Below, piece after piece: positions 45,137-53,331 of a stretch of DNA of 64,000 nucleotides (positions are counted from its first letter, which is position 1; each line of letters begins with the position of its first letter). Source of the DNA: Actinomadura chibensis NBRC 106107 (lineage in GTDB: Bacteria; Actinomycetota; Actinomycetes; Streptosporangiales; Streptosporangiaceae). Under the pieces are notes generated by a model that ran no database searches, was not told the DNA's origin, and saw only the letters and a list, made by a program, of their open reading frames with translations. The position numbers and the translations under genes are program-made. The stretch is from the NCBI RefSeq assembly GCF_001552135.1, contig NZ_BCQP01000029.1, forward strand, positions 62,001 through 126,000. The letters are read 5' to 3'.

Positions 45137-45920
45137 GGGTTTCGGTCGGGCTCGCGGGCTCGGTGAAGTAGGCGGCGCTCTCCGCGTCCGCCGGGTAGTA
45201 GGACTCGATCGCGATCTCGTCCAGCGTGATGTCCATCGGCGTGCCGAACGTGGTGATCGTGGAGAACAGCCGCAGTTCCCGGCCGTCGACGCGAAGGACC
45301 ATCGGGATCAGGACGTCGGACTCGACCGACCGGCTCGCCGCGTCCTCCTCGGGAACCGCCGCCAGCAGTTCCTCGTAGAGCGCGGCGAGCTCGGCGTCCG
45401 GCGCGGAGGCGAGCTGCCGCGTGATGCGGGAGCGGAACATGGCGCGGACGTCCGAAAGGTTGGCGACCAGGCCGCCGAGGCCGCGCGGGTCCAGGCCCAG
45501 CCGCAGCAGGTTCATCGGCGGCCGCCGCAACTCGGGATCGACGCGGGCGAGGAACGGGTCGAGGGCGCGGTTGGTCATCACGATGTTCCAGCGGCGGTCG
45601 AACGCCAGCGCCGGAAACGGCTCGTGCGCCTGGAGGACCCTGGCCACCGCGTCGCGGGCGGCCGACAGCGCGCCGTCGTCGAGGGCCCGCTCGGGGTACC
45701 GGGGCGCGAACCCAGCCGCGAGCAGCAGCCGGTTGCGGTCGCGCAGCGGCACATCGAGCTGGTCGGCCAGCCGCAGGACCATGTCGGCGCTCGGGTTCGA
45801 CTTCCCGGTCTCGACCAGGCTGACGTGCCGGGCCGACACGTCGGCGGCGAGCGCGAGGTCGAGTTGGCTGAGCCGCCGACGCGTCCGCCACCGCCGCAGG
45901 AGTTCACCGACCGTGTCCAC
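45117..45920 (-). CDS. XRE-family regulator with MmyB-like ligand domain
   Basis: The 267-residue protein has a helix-turn-helix at the N terminus (RRRLSQLDLALAADVSARHV followed by SLVETGKSNPS) and an MmyB-like PAS-related domain (AFDRRWNIVMTNRALDPFLA). The family controls small catabolic or oxidoreductase genes. It is divergent from the SnoaL-like gene at 46008, with a palindrome between them. Confidence 0.9.
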   Translation of the reverse strand: MDTVGELLRRWRTRRRLSQLDLALAADVSARHVSLVETGKSNPSADMVLRLADQLDVPLRDRNRLLLAAGFAPRYPERALDDGALSAARDAVARVLQAHEPFPALAFDRRWNIVMTNRALDPFLARVDPELRRPPMNLLRLGLDPRGLGGLVANLSDVRAMFRSRITRQLASAPDAELAALYEELLAAVPEEDAASRSVESDVLIPMVLRVDGRELRLFSTITTFGTPMDITLDEIAIESYYPADAESAAYFTEPASPTETPTAGRT

Positions 45921-45955
45921 GCTGACCGAGGGTACTCAGCTCACGGCCGGACGCC

Positions 45956-45972
45956 ATGAAATGCCATTTCAT
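45956..45972. promoter_or_regulatory. Palindromic operator between the XRE and SnoaL genes
   Basis: ATGAAATG-C-CATTTCAT is a perfect 8-bp inverted repeat with a one-base centre in the 87-nt divergent gap. It is the best candidate site for the XRE protein. Confidence 0.55.
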
Positions 45973-46007
45973 CGACAAGCCGCCGGGACCCGGGAAACCT
46001 TGCGTCC

Positions 46008-46406
46008 ATGAGCACGGATAACAAGAGCATCGTCCAACAGGCACTGTCGCAACTGCTGGGGCCGGGCGGCGTCGACGCACTCGAACCATTGATCCGGGAC
46101 GACTTCGTCCACCACAGGCCGGACTCGACGTCGTCCACGAAGGCGGAATGGCTGGCCGCGGTCGGCGCGGCCCTCGTGCCGCTCGCCGACATGCGCGTCG
46201 AAATCCGGCACGTGCTGGCGGACGGCGACCACGTGGTGATGCACACGCGCCGGTGGCTTCCCGAAACGGGGGCGGAAGTCGCGGTCATCGACATCCTGCG
46301 GGTCGACGACGGCCTGATCGCCGAGGCGTGGGAAATCATCGAGCCGACGTCCCACGCCACCGCGAATTTGTCGTGGTGGGACGCGGCGCGTCCGGCCCCG
46401 GCCTGA
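46008..46406 (+). CDS. SnoaL-like/NTF2-fold protein
   Basis: The 132-residue protein shows the SnoaL pattern: LIRDDFVHHRPDSTSSTKAE, MRVEIRHVLADGDHVVMHTR and VIDILRVDDGLIAEAWEIIE. The conserved His/Asp/Trp residues suit a small-molecule cone-fold protein. Substrate unknown. It is divergent from the XRE/MmyB gene, its likely regulator, and ends at a strong hairpin. Confidence 0.85.
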   Translation: MSTDNKSIVQQALSQLLGPGGVDALEPLIRDDFVHHRPDSTSSTKAEWLAAVGAALVPLADMRVEIRHVLADGDHVVMHTRRWLPETGAEVAVIDILRVDDGLIAEAWEIIEPTSHATANLSWWDAARPAPA

Positions 46407-46415
46407 CGCGGGGCG

Positions 46416-46449
46416 GCGCCCGGCTCCGGCGACATCCGGAGCCGGGCGC
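46416..46449. terminator. Perfect 14-bp bidirectional terminator hairpin
   Basis: GCGCCCGGCTCCGG (46416-46429) and CCGGAGCCGGGCGC (46436-46449) flank a 6-nt loop between the convergent SnoaL and lamin-tail genes. No U-tract. Confidence 0.75.
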
Positions 46450-46455
46450 TGGCAA

Positions 46456-46905
46456 TCAGCAGTATTTCGAGGAGCCCGTCCGTCCCCAGGAGCACTTGTC
46501 CGCGACGCTGCCGCTCGGGTAAAGCAGGTAGGCGGTGTCGCCGGTGTTGTTCCACACGTACTGCGACCGTCCCCAGTAACGGTGCGTCGCGGTGTTGGAG
46601 CCCTTCCCCGTGTGCACGTAGACGGACTTGCGGCCCTTGATCGTGAACGCGCCGAAGGTGTACGTGTAACCGGTCTTGTCGCGGAGCTTCACGCCCTTGA
46701 GGTTCTTGGACGACGTGGACGTGTTGAACAGCTGCACCCACTCGCCGTTCAGGGACGCGTTCGACCGCGTGTCCTTCCCCGGCGAGTCGTAGTACACCCG
46801 GTAGATCTGCACCGGACTCGCGGCCTCGGCCGGAGCCGCCACGACCAGTCCGGCCCCGCCCGCCACCAGCACGGCGGCGGCCCCCGCGACGAGAAGCTTC
46901 TTCAT
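46456..46905 (-). CDS. Secreted lamin-tail-domain (LTD) protein
   Basis: The 149-residue protein has a signal peptide (KKLLVAGAAAVLVAGGAGLV, cleavage after AEA) and a single LTD beta-sandwich (NGEWVQLFNTSTSSKNLKGV then KLRDKTGY, HTGKGSNTATHRYW, VWNNTGDTAYLLYPSG). Two C-terminal Cys (DKCSWGRTGSSKYC) may pair. LTDs bind nucleic acid or carbohydrate-like ligands in secreted nucleases; here the domain stands alone. ATG 46905 follows GGAGGATCG. Confidence 0.85.
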   Translation of the reverse strand: MKKLLVAGAAAVLVAGGAGLVVAAPAEAASPVQIYRVYYDSPGKDTRSNASLNGEWVQLFNTSTSSKNLKGVKLRDKTGYTYTFGAFTIKGRKSVYVHTGKGSNTATHRYWGRSQYVWNNTGDTAYLLYPSGSVADKCSWGRTGSSKYC

Positions 46906-47047
46906 CCCCAGCGATCCTCCCTGTTCGGACGAATCCCTAGATGTACCTGTATTCCCCGACGCACGAGAGCCACTGGCCATCTCCGGGCGCACTGGCAACC
47001 AGCGCTCATGATCCCGCGTCCGTGGCCACCAGATGGACAGGAAATGG

Positions 47048-47425
47048 CTACCAGGTGGACGGGAACATGCGGTGCTTGAGCAGCGCGTCCACTTGCCCGA
47101 TCGCGTGCGTCACGTCGCCGCAGGGAGCGAGGTAGCCGAACCGTCCGCGGGCGGCGTCGTAGTAGGCCCACGTCCCGCCGGGCGTCGCCCGGACCCGCAC
47201 CGCGACCCTGACGTGGTGCTCCGGGCCGAACGCGAACACCCACAGCATGGGCAGCCAGTGCGGGTACTCCTCCGTCCGGTAGAGCTTGACGCACCGGTAC
47301 CCCTTGGCCTGGGCCGCGGTCGCGAGCAGGTCGAGGTGACGCACCGCCGTGGCACGCCCCCACCGGGTCCGCCACCGCAGTAACCGGCGCCGCATCCGGT
47401 CCTTCATCGGGCGCAGCGAGCCCAT
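47048..47425 (-). CDS. Conserved-type protein coupled to an RsbW-like gene
   Basis: The roughly 125-residue protein starts at ATG 47425 after GGAGGGAAGGTCGT and overlaps the upstream ATPase gene by 22 bp. It has a basic N terminus (MKDRMRRRLLRWRTRWGRA) and a mixed alpha-beta body (WLPMLWVFAFGPEHHVRVAV, TWAYYDAARGRFGYLAPCGD). No family recognised. Coupling suggests it works with the ATPase. Confidence 0.6.
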   Translation of the reverse strand: MGSLRPMKDRMRRRLLRWRTRWGRATAVRHLDLLATAAQAKGYRCVKLYRTEEYPHWLPMLWVFAFGPEHHVRVAVRVRATPGGTWAYYDAARGRFGYLAPCGDVTHAIGQVDALLKHRMFPSTW

Positions 47426-47802
47426 ACGACCTTCCCTCCCCCGTCCAGCGGCCGGACGCCCCAGTCCATGACGAGCTGGACCACCAGCAGCAGCCCGCGC
47501 CCGCACAGCGCGTCGCCGCCCGCCTCCCGGACGACGGGCAGCCCGCTCCCGTCGTCCGAGACCTCGATGAGCACGAGCCCTTCGTCCGCCTCAGGCAGCA
47601 CCCGCACAACGATGCGCCCGAATCCGACGTGCTTATAGGAATTCGTAACCAACTCCGTAACCACCACTTGTCCGATGTAGTCGTCGGAGCACCCCATTTC
47701 GGCATACCGCACGCTGAGGTACCGCCGCGCCAAGCCGGGCGCCCGCTTGGACGGCTCCAGAACCAGCGCCGGCCTCTCCGGCGCAAGAGCAGCCACTGAC
47801 AT
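47404..47802 (-). CDS. RsbW-like ATP-binding protein (HATPase_c_2)
   Basis: The roughly 132-residue protein has DYIGQVVVTELVTNSYKHVG (N-box), VLIEVSDDGSGLPVV and GRGLLLVVQLVMDWGV (G2 box), the fold of regulatory Ser/Thr kinases that act on sigma-factor partners. The start is ATG 47802 with AAGGGAG in front. It is divergent from an XRE/DUF5753 regulator, a recurring pair in actinomycetes (AbaA/WhiJ-like loci). Confidence 0.85.
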   Translation of the reverse strand: MSVAALAPERPALVLEPSKRAPGLARRYLSVRYAEMGCSDDYIGQVVVTELVTNSYKHVGFGRIVVRVLPEADEGLVLIEVSDDGSGLPVVREAGGDALCGRGLLLVVQLVMDWGVRPLDGGGKVVWARCAR

Positions 47803-47946
47803 CGGCATCTCCCTTCGAAATGAGCGCCGCTTGCCAGTCAATTGAGGCAGCCGTCAATTAAGAGAGACCATCAACCGCCGAATAAACAGAAACCTGCCAC
47901 ACACGAGTTGATGACAGCTTGATGCCGCTTGAGTCATGATGTCGAG

Positions 47947-48750
47947 ATGGCAACCTCCCGGCCGCCCGGTAAGCGCAACGGCGCGTCTCCCATGCTGATC
48001 GCGTTCGGCAAGGCGTTCCGGCGCCACCGCGTCGCCACCGGGCTGAGCCAGGAGCGCTTGGCCGTTAAATTGGGCGTTACCACCCAATATGTATCTTTGG
48101 TGGAACTCGGACGCACCCGCTGCACATATGACTTCGCCACGGCGGCGGACGACGCGCTCGAGACGAGCGGCGAGATCCAAGAGCTCTGGAAAGATCTCGT
48201 GATGGACGCGGCCTACCCCACGTGGTTCGACTGGCCGACCATCGAGTCCGACGCCGTGGAGATCACGGCCTATGGCCTTACCGTCGTGCCTGGCCTCCTG
48301 CAAACGCCCGCATACGCAGCAGCCATCCTGCACGACGACAAGGAAGCTGTGGACGCCCGCCTCAAGCGCCAGGAGATCCTCCGGCGGGACGATCCGCCTG
48401 CGCTGACCGTCCTCCTCGACGAAGCGGTCCTCCGTCGCGAGACGGGCGACAAGGAGGTCATGCGCGAGCAACTCGAATACCTGCTCAGCGTGGCAGGCCC
48501 CACCGTCACCATTCAGATCATCCCGAACCGTGGCGAGCACTCGGGTAACTCGGGTCCCTTCGTCGTGGCCACACTGGCGGACCGATCAGAGGTGGTCTAC
48601 GTCGAGAGCGCGTATCGTGGCCTTACCTTGAGCGAACCCGACGCCCTGGCTAGAATCGCAAAAACCCTCCTAGAGCTACGCAGCCTGGCATTGCCAATGT
48701 CAGCGAGTCTCGAACTGATCCGCAGAACGGTGGAAGAGCTATGGACCTGA
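47947..48750 (+). CDS. XRE-family regulator with DUF5753 domain (WhiJ-like)
   Basis: The 267-residue protein has an N-terminal helix-turn-helix (FRRHRVATGLSQERLAVKLG, TTQYVSLVELGRTR) and a DUF5753 domain (VVPGLLQTPAYAAAIL, RQEILRRDDPPALTVLLDEA, VTIQIIPNRGEHSG). In Streptomyces such regulators pair with a small DUF397 protein that seems to relieve their repression. Here the stop overlaps the first of six DUF397 genes by 10 bp. Codon use is a little lower in GC than the window average. Confidence 0.93.
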   Translation: MATSRPPGKRNGASPMLIAFGKAFRRHRVATGLSQERLAVKLGVTTQYVSLVELGRTRCTYDFATAADDALETSGEIQELWKDLVMDAAYPTWFDWPTIESDAVEITAYGLTVVPGLLQTPAYAAAILHDDKEAVDARLKRQEILRRDDPPALTVLLDEAVLRRETGDKEVMREQLEYLLSVAGPTVTIQIIPNRGEHSGNSGPFVVATLADRSEVVYVESAYRGLTLSEPDALARIAKTLLELRSLALPMSASLELIRRTVEELWT

Positions 48751-48926
48751 GCAAGGCAGTATGGCGCAAGGCCAGCCACAGCACCTCAAATGGCGGTGAG
48801 TGCGTCGAGGTCACAAACGTTTCCACAACCATCGCCGTCCGCGACAGCAAGAACCCCACCGGCCCCATGCTCATCATGAGCCGCAACGACTTTCGCCACC
48901 TCACCACCACCCTCAAGAACCAGTAG
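48741..48926 (+). CDS. DUF397 protein 1 of 6 (type A)
   Basis: A 61-residue DUF397 protein with WRKASHSTSNGGECVEV, IAVRDSKNPTGP and FRHLTTTLKNQ. It starts inside the end of the XRE gene and is nearly identical in its N-terminal half to copy 5. DUF397 proteins are thought to antagonise the adjacent XRE/DUF5753 regulator. Confidence 0.9.
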   Translation: MDLSKAVWRKASHSTSNGGECVEVTNVSTTIAVRDSKNPTGPMLIMSRNDFRHLTTTLKNQ

Positions 48927-48952
48927 CCCTGCCCCAAGAAAGCGCGCAGGAA

Positions 48953-49138
48953 ATGGATCTGCGAAGCCTCACCTGGCGCAAAGCGCGCCGGAGCACGGAG
49001 AACGGCGGCGACTGCGTCGAGGTCGCCGCCGTTTCCGATACGATCCTCATCCGAGACAGCAATAACCCCAACGGGCCCAAACTCCTCATGAGCCGCAACG
49101 ACCTTCGCCGCCTCACGGCCACCCTCAAGAACCAGTGA
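48953..49138 (+). CDS. DUF397 protein 2 of 6 (type B)
   Basis: 61 residues: LTWRKARRSTENGGDCVEV, ILIRDSNNPNGP, LRRLTATLKNQ. Type B copies (2, 4, 6) share the LTWRKARR(S/T)TENGG start. It lies 26 nt after copy 1, with GCAGG before the ATG. Confidence 0.88.
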   Translation: MDLRSLTWRKARRSTENGGDCVEVAAVSDTILIRDSNNPNGPKLLMSRNDLRRLTATLKNQ

Positions 49139-49158
49139 CCTTGCACCAGGAAGGTGCC

Positions 49159-49350
49159 ATGGAAATGGGCTCGATCAGGACCACCTGGCGAAAGTCGTCC
49201 TATAGCGGCGCCAATGGCGGAGAGTGCATCGAAGTTTCCAGCAGACGACCCCACATCGCCCTCCGTGACAGCAAGGATGTCGACGGCCCCGAACTCGTCA
49301 TAAGCAACAACGACTTCCGCCACCTCACCGAAACCCTCAAGAACCAGTAG
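49159..49350 (+). CDS. DUF397 protein 3 of 6 (type C)
   Basis: 63 residues: TTWRKSSYSGANGGECIEVS, IALRDSKDVDGPELVIS, FRHLTETLKNQ. Its start (WRKSSYSGANGG) is the form usual for lone DUF397 proteins in actinomycetes, so it may be closest to the ancestral copy. It starts 20 nt after copy 2. Confidence 0.88.
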   Translation: MEMGSIRTTWRKSSYSGANGGECIEVSSRRPHIALRDSKDVDGPELVISNNDFRHLTETLKNQ

Positions 49351-49377
49351 CCCTGCTTCAAGAAAGCAGCCCAGGAA

Positions 49378-49560
49378 ATGGATCCTAGAAGCCTCACCTG
49401 GCGCAAAGCGCGCAGGAGCACGGAGAACGGCGGCAACTGCGTCGAGCTTGCGACACTGAACGAGTCGATTGCCATTCGGGACAGCAAGAACCCCGAAAGC
49501 GCACTCATCCTCACACGCAGCAGTTTTCGGCGCTTCACCGAGACCCTCAAAAATCTCTAG
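49378..49560 (+). CDS. DUF397 protein 4 of 6 (type B)
   Basis: 60 residues: LTWRKARRSTENGGNCVELA, IAIRDSKNPESA, FRRFTETLKNL. The usual G-P-x-L after the DSKNP turn is changed to ESALIL, a possible loss-of-contact change. It starts 27 nt after copy 3; the spacer resembles that before copy 2 (CCCTGC..CAAGAAAGC). Confidence 0.86.
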   Translation: MDPRSLTWRKARRSTENGGNCVELATLNESIAIRDSKNPESALILTRSSFRRFTETLKNL

Positions 49561-49592
49561 GTCACCTGGACGACCGGAAGAGTGGTCCAAGC

Positions 49593-49778
49593 ATGGACTT
49601 GACCAACGTCGTATGGCGCAAGGCCAGCCACAGCACCTCGAACGGCGGCAACTGCGTAGAGATTGCCAGCCTCCCCCAGGTCATCGCCATCCGCGACAGC
49701 AAGGACCCCAACGGTCCCGAACTCGTCATAAGCAGCAACGACTTCCGCCACCTCACTGAAACCCTCAAGAGTCAGTAA
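49593..49778 (+). CDS. DUF397 protein 5 of 6 (type A)
   Basis: 61 residues: VVWRKASHSTSNGGNCVEIA, IAIRDSKDPNGPELVIS, FRHLTETLKSQ. Its N-terminal half matches copy 1 and its C-terminal half copy 3, as expected from unequal exchange among the copies. The 32-nt gap before it is the longest but one in the array. Confidence 0.88.
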   Translation: MDLTNVVWRKASHSTSNGGNCVEIASLPQVIAIRDSKDPNGPELVISSNDFRHLTETLKSQ

Positions 49779-49807
49779 CCCTGCTCCTATCGAGGCAGCC
49801 GAGGGAA

Positions 49808-49993
49808 ATGGAACCGAGAAGCCTCACCTGGCGCAAGGCGCGCAGGACGACAGAAAACGGCGGCAACTGTGTCGAGTTGGCGGCCTTCAACGAGTCGATT
49901 GCTGTTCGTGACAGCAAAGACCCCGAAGGTCCCAAGCTCGTCTTCAGACGAAGGGATTTCCAGCGTTTCACTGAGACGCTCAAGGAGCTTTGA
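49808..49993 (+). CDS. DUF397 protein 6 of 6 (type B)
   Basis: 61 residues: LTWRKARRTTENGGNCVELA, IAVRDSKDPEGPKLVF, FQRFTETLKEL. It is the last copy and is convergent with the SDR gene, whose stop is 27 nt away. Confidence 0.88.
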   Translation: MEPRSLTWRKARRTTENGGNCVELAAFNESIAVRDSKDPEGPKLVFRRRDFQRFTETLKEL

Positions 49994-50020
49994 GCGTAGG
50001 ACGCGCGTGTATGCCGTGGG

Positions 50021-50791
50021 CTAGGGCCGTGGCGGGGCTTCTTCCGGGTCACGGCCCACGGCATGGCGCCCGCCGTCCACCGGAACGACGGCACCATTGA
50101 CGAAGCTCGCCTCGTCCGAAAGCAGAAAGGCGACCGTCGCGGCCACCTCCTCCGGACGTCCGACGCGTCCCACCGGGTGGAGCAGGCGCATCTCATTCTC
50201 AATACGCGCTGCCTCGGCGGGCGCCTGGCTTTCGAGGAACGTCTCGTACCGCTCAGTGGTGATGGAGCCAAGCGCGACGGCATTCGTCCGAATTCCGTAC
50301 GGGCCGTAGTCGACGGCCAGCGCCCGGCTCATCCCCTCGGTGGCGGCCTTGGCCGTCGCATACGGCAGCGAGCCCCGCACCGGCCGCTGCGCCTGGTGGG
50401 ACGACACATTCACGACGGCCCCACCCGTCCCGGCATCCAAGAACCGGCGGACGGCGGTGAAGCTCCCCACGACCGCGGGCTCGAAGTTCAACCCGACAAG
50501 CTCCAACACCTCACGCGCGGACGGCGACGCAACGTCCCGAAACACAGCCGCGTTGTTAACCCACCCGACAAACGTCCCCACCTCTTGCGCCAGGTCAGCG
50601 GCCCGCCCGGCAACATGCTCATCGGCCGCGCTCCCCACGACCGGAATGACATCGGCGCACTCCCCGGCCCATTCCACAGCAGCCGGATCGACCTCGATCA
50701 CGACGACTTTCCCGCCGTCCACCCGAAGCCGCTCGACAATGGCCCGCCCGATTCCACGCCCCCCACCGGTAACGACATACGACCGACCCAC
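50021..50791 (-). CDS. Short-chain dehydrogenase/reductase
   Basis: The 256-residue protein is a classical SDR: TGGGRGIG cofactor motif near residue 10, NNAA, NVSSHQ (catalytic Ser), YATAK (Tyr-x3-Lys) and the final NGAVVPVDGGRHAV. The Val/Ile-Glu-Val end of beta-2 (VVVIEVDP) favours NAD over NADP. Start GTG 50791 follows GGAGG at 8 nt. Substrate unknown. It is convergent with the DUF397 array. Confidence 0.9.
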   Translation of the reverse strand: MGRSYVVTGGGRGIGRAIVERLRVDGGKVVVIEVDPAAVEWAGECADVIPVVGSAADEHVAGRAADLAQEVGTFVGWVNNAAVFRDVASPSAREVLELVGLNFEPAVVGSFTAVRRFLDAGTGGAVVNVSSHQAQRPVRGSLPYATAKAATEGMSRALAVDYGPYGIRTNAVALGSITTERYETFLESQAPAEAARIENEMRLLHPVGRVGRPEEVAATVAFLLSDEASFVNGAVVPVDGGRHAVGRDPEEAPPRP

Positions 50792-50944
50792 GACACCCAC
50801 CTCCGATTCGGTACCCTCCCCATGATCGCCACTGCCCCCACGACGAGCGAGCCGACCGCCGCCCCCACCCGTGCGACGCACGCCGGAAAGCGCCGAGAGC
50901 ATGTTCTCGACGCCGATTGTGGACGGAAGCCCAACCCAGGACAG

Positions 50945-51110
50945 TGCGAGTGGCCGGACCGATCTGAGGGGCTACAGACGTGTCATCCGTCGAGACCGGC
51001 CTTGATCGTTTCAGCGACACGCCGGGCCCCGCGCACGACCGGAGGTTCCCTGCAATCGCACCACATGTACGGTCATCTGGGCGGCAGCCAGCCGACGGCT
51101 TTACCATGGA
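50945..51110 (+). other. CRISPR leader B
   Basis: It contains GCTACAGACGTG, GATCGTTTCAGCGACACGCC, CCGGAGGTTC, CATGTACGGTCATC, GGCAGCCAGCC and TTTACCATGG, ending at the first repeat of array B. The same order is found in leader A on the minus strand. The left limit is approximate. Confidence 0.65.
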
Positions 51111-51336
51111 GTCCTCATCACCCTAATGAGGGTTCGCAACTCACCGAACACGGCGAGTTCCCGCCGGAACTCTCTGGTCCTCATCGCCCTTACGAGGGTT
51201 CGCAACCTCCATACCCATGTCTGGCGGGCGAAGCTGTCGATCGTTCCTCATCGCCCCTCCGAGGGTTCGCAACCTCCATACCGCGACGCCGAACGAGTGG
51301 TACAGGTCCCTCATCGCCCCTACGAGGGGCCGCAAT
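51111..51336 (+). CRISPR. Short CRISPR array B (4 repeats, 3 spacers)
   Basis: Repeats of about 30 bp lie at 51111, 51177, 51244 and 51307; the last is the most decayed (GGGGCCGCAAT end). Spacers are 51141-51176, 51207-51243 and 51274-51306. Spacers 2 and 3 both begin CTCCATACC, which is unusual for independent captures. The repeat matches arrays A and C. No cas genes are in the window. Confidence 0.83.
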
Positions 51337-51420
51337 CTGCCTACTGCCAGCGTGAGCGCTAGTGCGCTCTTGCTGTCCGGTCGGGGGTGGGGCCCTTCGG
51401 GCTCTGGTGATGTCGTTGGG

Positions 51421-52965
51421 TTAGGGGTTTTGGGCGTGGGGGATGTTCCAGATCCAGGAATTGTCGCCCTGCTGCTGTCTGACTTCTCCGGTTCCGCCGG
51501 CGATCTCGTGGCGGAGGTCCCTCAGGTTTTCTGAGTTTTGTTGTCTCGCGAGCAGCCGTCTGACCACCGGTGCGTCGATTTGGGCCAGGCACCACACCTC
51601 AAGCTGCTCCATCGGCCAACTCCCGATGTCGTGTGTTGGCCAACTGTCGACGTCCGCGAGGCCCTGCATGATCTGGTCCACCAGGTCATCTTGGTGGAGG
51701 TTTATCCCCACACCCGCCTGCTGGAGCATTCTGCCGATTTCCTGGTTCGAGCGCCCGCCGATCCTGCTCAGGTCCCAGCGTGCCACGAACGCCCCGGCGT
51801 CGTTCAGGTCTATGAGGTGGGCGAGGTGGTTGACCGTGTCACTCCCGTCCGCCCGTATCCTCTTGTGGACGAAGACGCTTTGCAGGCCCGGTGAGTAGCA
51901 GAAATGGTCCGTCCATTCGACGGCCCGGGCCTGGGTGGGCCAGGGATCGGCCACGACCCACTCCGAAGGGTCCTCGTGCTCCGCACCTATGATCACAAAC
52001 CAATGCCTCTGGTTCGGGTCCATGATCATCATGAGTTCCTCGCCGACGGCCCGTCGCCGGAGGTAGGCGAACGCGCATTCCGCCGCCGTTTTACAGATCA
52101 TGCTGCGCGATTCCAGGGCCTTCGCGGCCATCAGTTCTTCTGGGTGGGTCCCGGGCGGGATCCTGGAAGTGTCCCAGAAATCGTCGTGCTGCTGGACGAT
52201 CGAGCGCATGGACGAGTTGTACAGCGTGTGTATCAGCGCCTCTTGCTGATTCGCGGCATGCCGGGTGTCCGCCTGCACCTGTCTAATGGCGTCGTTCGCG
52301 ACGCGAAGGCGCGCCAGGACGAGAGGGGAAAGGTGCTCGCCCGGGGCCCGCTGGATCACGGCGTCCCGCGATTGCTCGCCACCATGAGCACGCCGTCCGC
52401 CCGCCTCGGCTCTTGCGAGCGGAATCGCCATGGCGCGCCTGGCGCTGGCTTCGGCCTCCCGCTCGAAACGGTCACCGGGGTCGCTGACGGACACCCCCTG
52501 CCCATTGTCGGTCCCCTCCACCGGCCCGCTGCGCTGCTGGATGACGTGCGTCAGCTCGTGGGCGAGGGTGTGCTTGTCCGCGCCGCCCGCACCGACCACG
52601 ACGTGGGTGCCGGACGTGTAGGCACGCGCCCCCATCTCGGCGGCCGACCGCTGCGCGGCGACGTCATCGTGAATGCGCACGTCGCTGAAGTCCGCGCCCA
52701 ACCGCTGCTCCATCTCGTCCCGCAGCCCATCTCCGAGCGGACGCCCGGAGGAGCGCAGGACGTCATGCACCGACGACCGCTGGACCGCAGGCACGTGACC
52801 ATGCCGCTGCGCTCTCAATGCGGCCGTCACCGCGGCATTGCCTGCCGCGCGCTGCAAAGCCAGCAGAGCTGCGGCCGGATCGGTCGGCTCCGCCGCCTTA
52901 GGCCGGGCAACACCACGCGGACGCTCTTCACAGTCCTGCTTGCCCGGTCGCGCATACTCCCGCAC
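51421..52965 (-). CDS. DUF4157 protein with C-terminal putative papain-like (toxin) domain
   Basis: This is a 514-residue protein if GTG 52965 is used (GGGAGG in front); GTG 52995 is also open. After an Arg/Ala-rich start (LALQRAAGNAAVTAAL) comes a DUF4157 domain: LGADFSDVRIHDD, GARAYTSGTHVVVG and HELTHVIQQRSG (HExxH). The C-terminal half has Cys in SMICKTAAECA, His in NQRHWFVIIGAEH and Asp in WVVADPWP, an order compatible with a Cys-His-Asp papain-like protease or transglutaminase. DUF4157 proteins are often cargo of contractile injection systems or toxins. No immunity gene is adjacent. It sits between CRISPR arrays B and C. Confidence 0.72.
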   Translation of the reverse strand: MREYARPGKQDCEERPRGVARPKAAEPTDPAAALLALQRAAGNAAVTAALRAQRHGHVPAVQRSSVHDVLRSSGRPLGDGLRDEMEQRLGADFSDVRIHDDVAAQRSAAEMGARAYTSGTHVVVGAGGADKHTLAHELTHVIQQRSGPVEGTDNGQGVSVSDPGDRFEREAEASARRAMAIPLARAEAGGRRAHGGEQSRDAVIQRAPGEHLSPLVLARLRVANDAIRQVQADTRHAANQQEALIHTLYNSSMRSIVQQHDDFWDTSRIPPGTHPEELMAAKALESRSMICKTAAECAFAYLRRRAVGEELMMIMDPNQRHWFVIIGAEHEDPSEWVVADPWPTQARAVEWTDHFCYSPGLQSVFVHKRIRADGSDTVNHLAHLIDLNDAGAFVARWDLSRIGGRSNQEIGRMLQQAGVGINLHQDDLVDQIMQGLADVDSWPTHDIGSWPMEQLEVWCLAQIDAPVVRRLLARQQNSENLRDLRHEIAGGTGEVRQQQGDNSWIWNIPHAQNP

Positions 52966-53224
52966 GGATGCCTCCCGACAATGAACGCATCTCACTGTCC
53001 CCCGGCGCCCTCGGGCCAGTGAAGGTCACGAAGGACAGCGCCAAGGGCACGATCCCGTGCCCTTCCGATCAGGCCAACGCCGCAAGAAGACCGCCATCGA
53101 TGCACCACCGGGGCCATGGGACGGCCTCCGAGTCACGTCCGAGGACGCCTTCACCGTCCGCGCCCGAGGGCATGCCCACCCAAGCCGGTGCGAGCCGCCG
53201 AGCCGCTCTGAGACGCCACGGACG

Positions 53225-53331
53225 CGCCCGCCGCCGAGATCAACGTTTCAGCACACACAGCCGAAGGTTCGCTGCGATCAGACCCCACGCACGGTCGCCT
53301 AGGCGGCATCCAGCCAATGGCTTTACCATGG
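53225..53331 (+). other. CRISPR leader C
   Basis: It contains ATCAACGTTTCAGCACACAC, a shorter copy of the CATGCACGGTCGCC landmark (CACGCACGGTCGCC), GGCATCCAGCCAATGG and TTTACCATGG directly before array C. It is more diverged than leaders A and B. The stretch 52966-53224 to its left holds nothing else that I can support. Confidence 0.6.
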
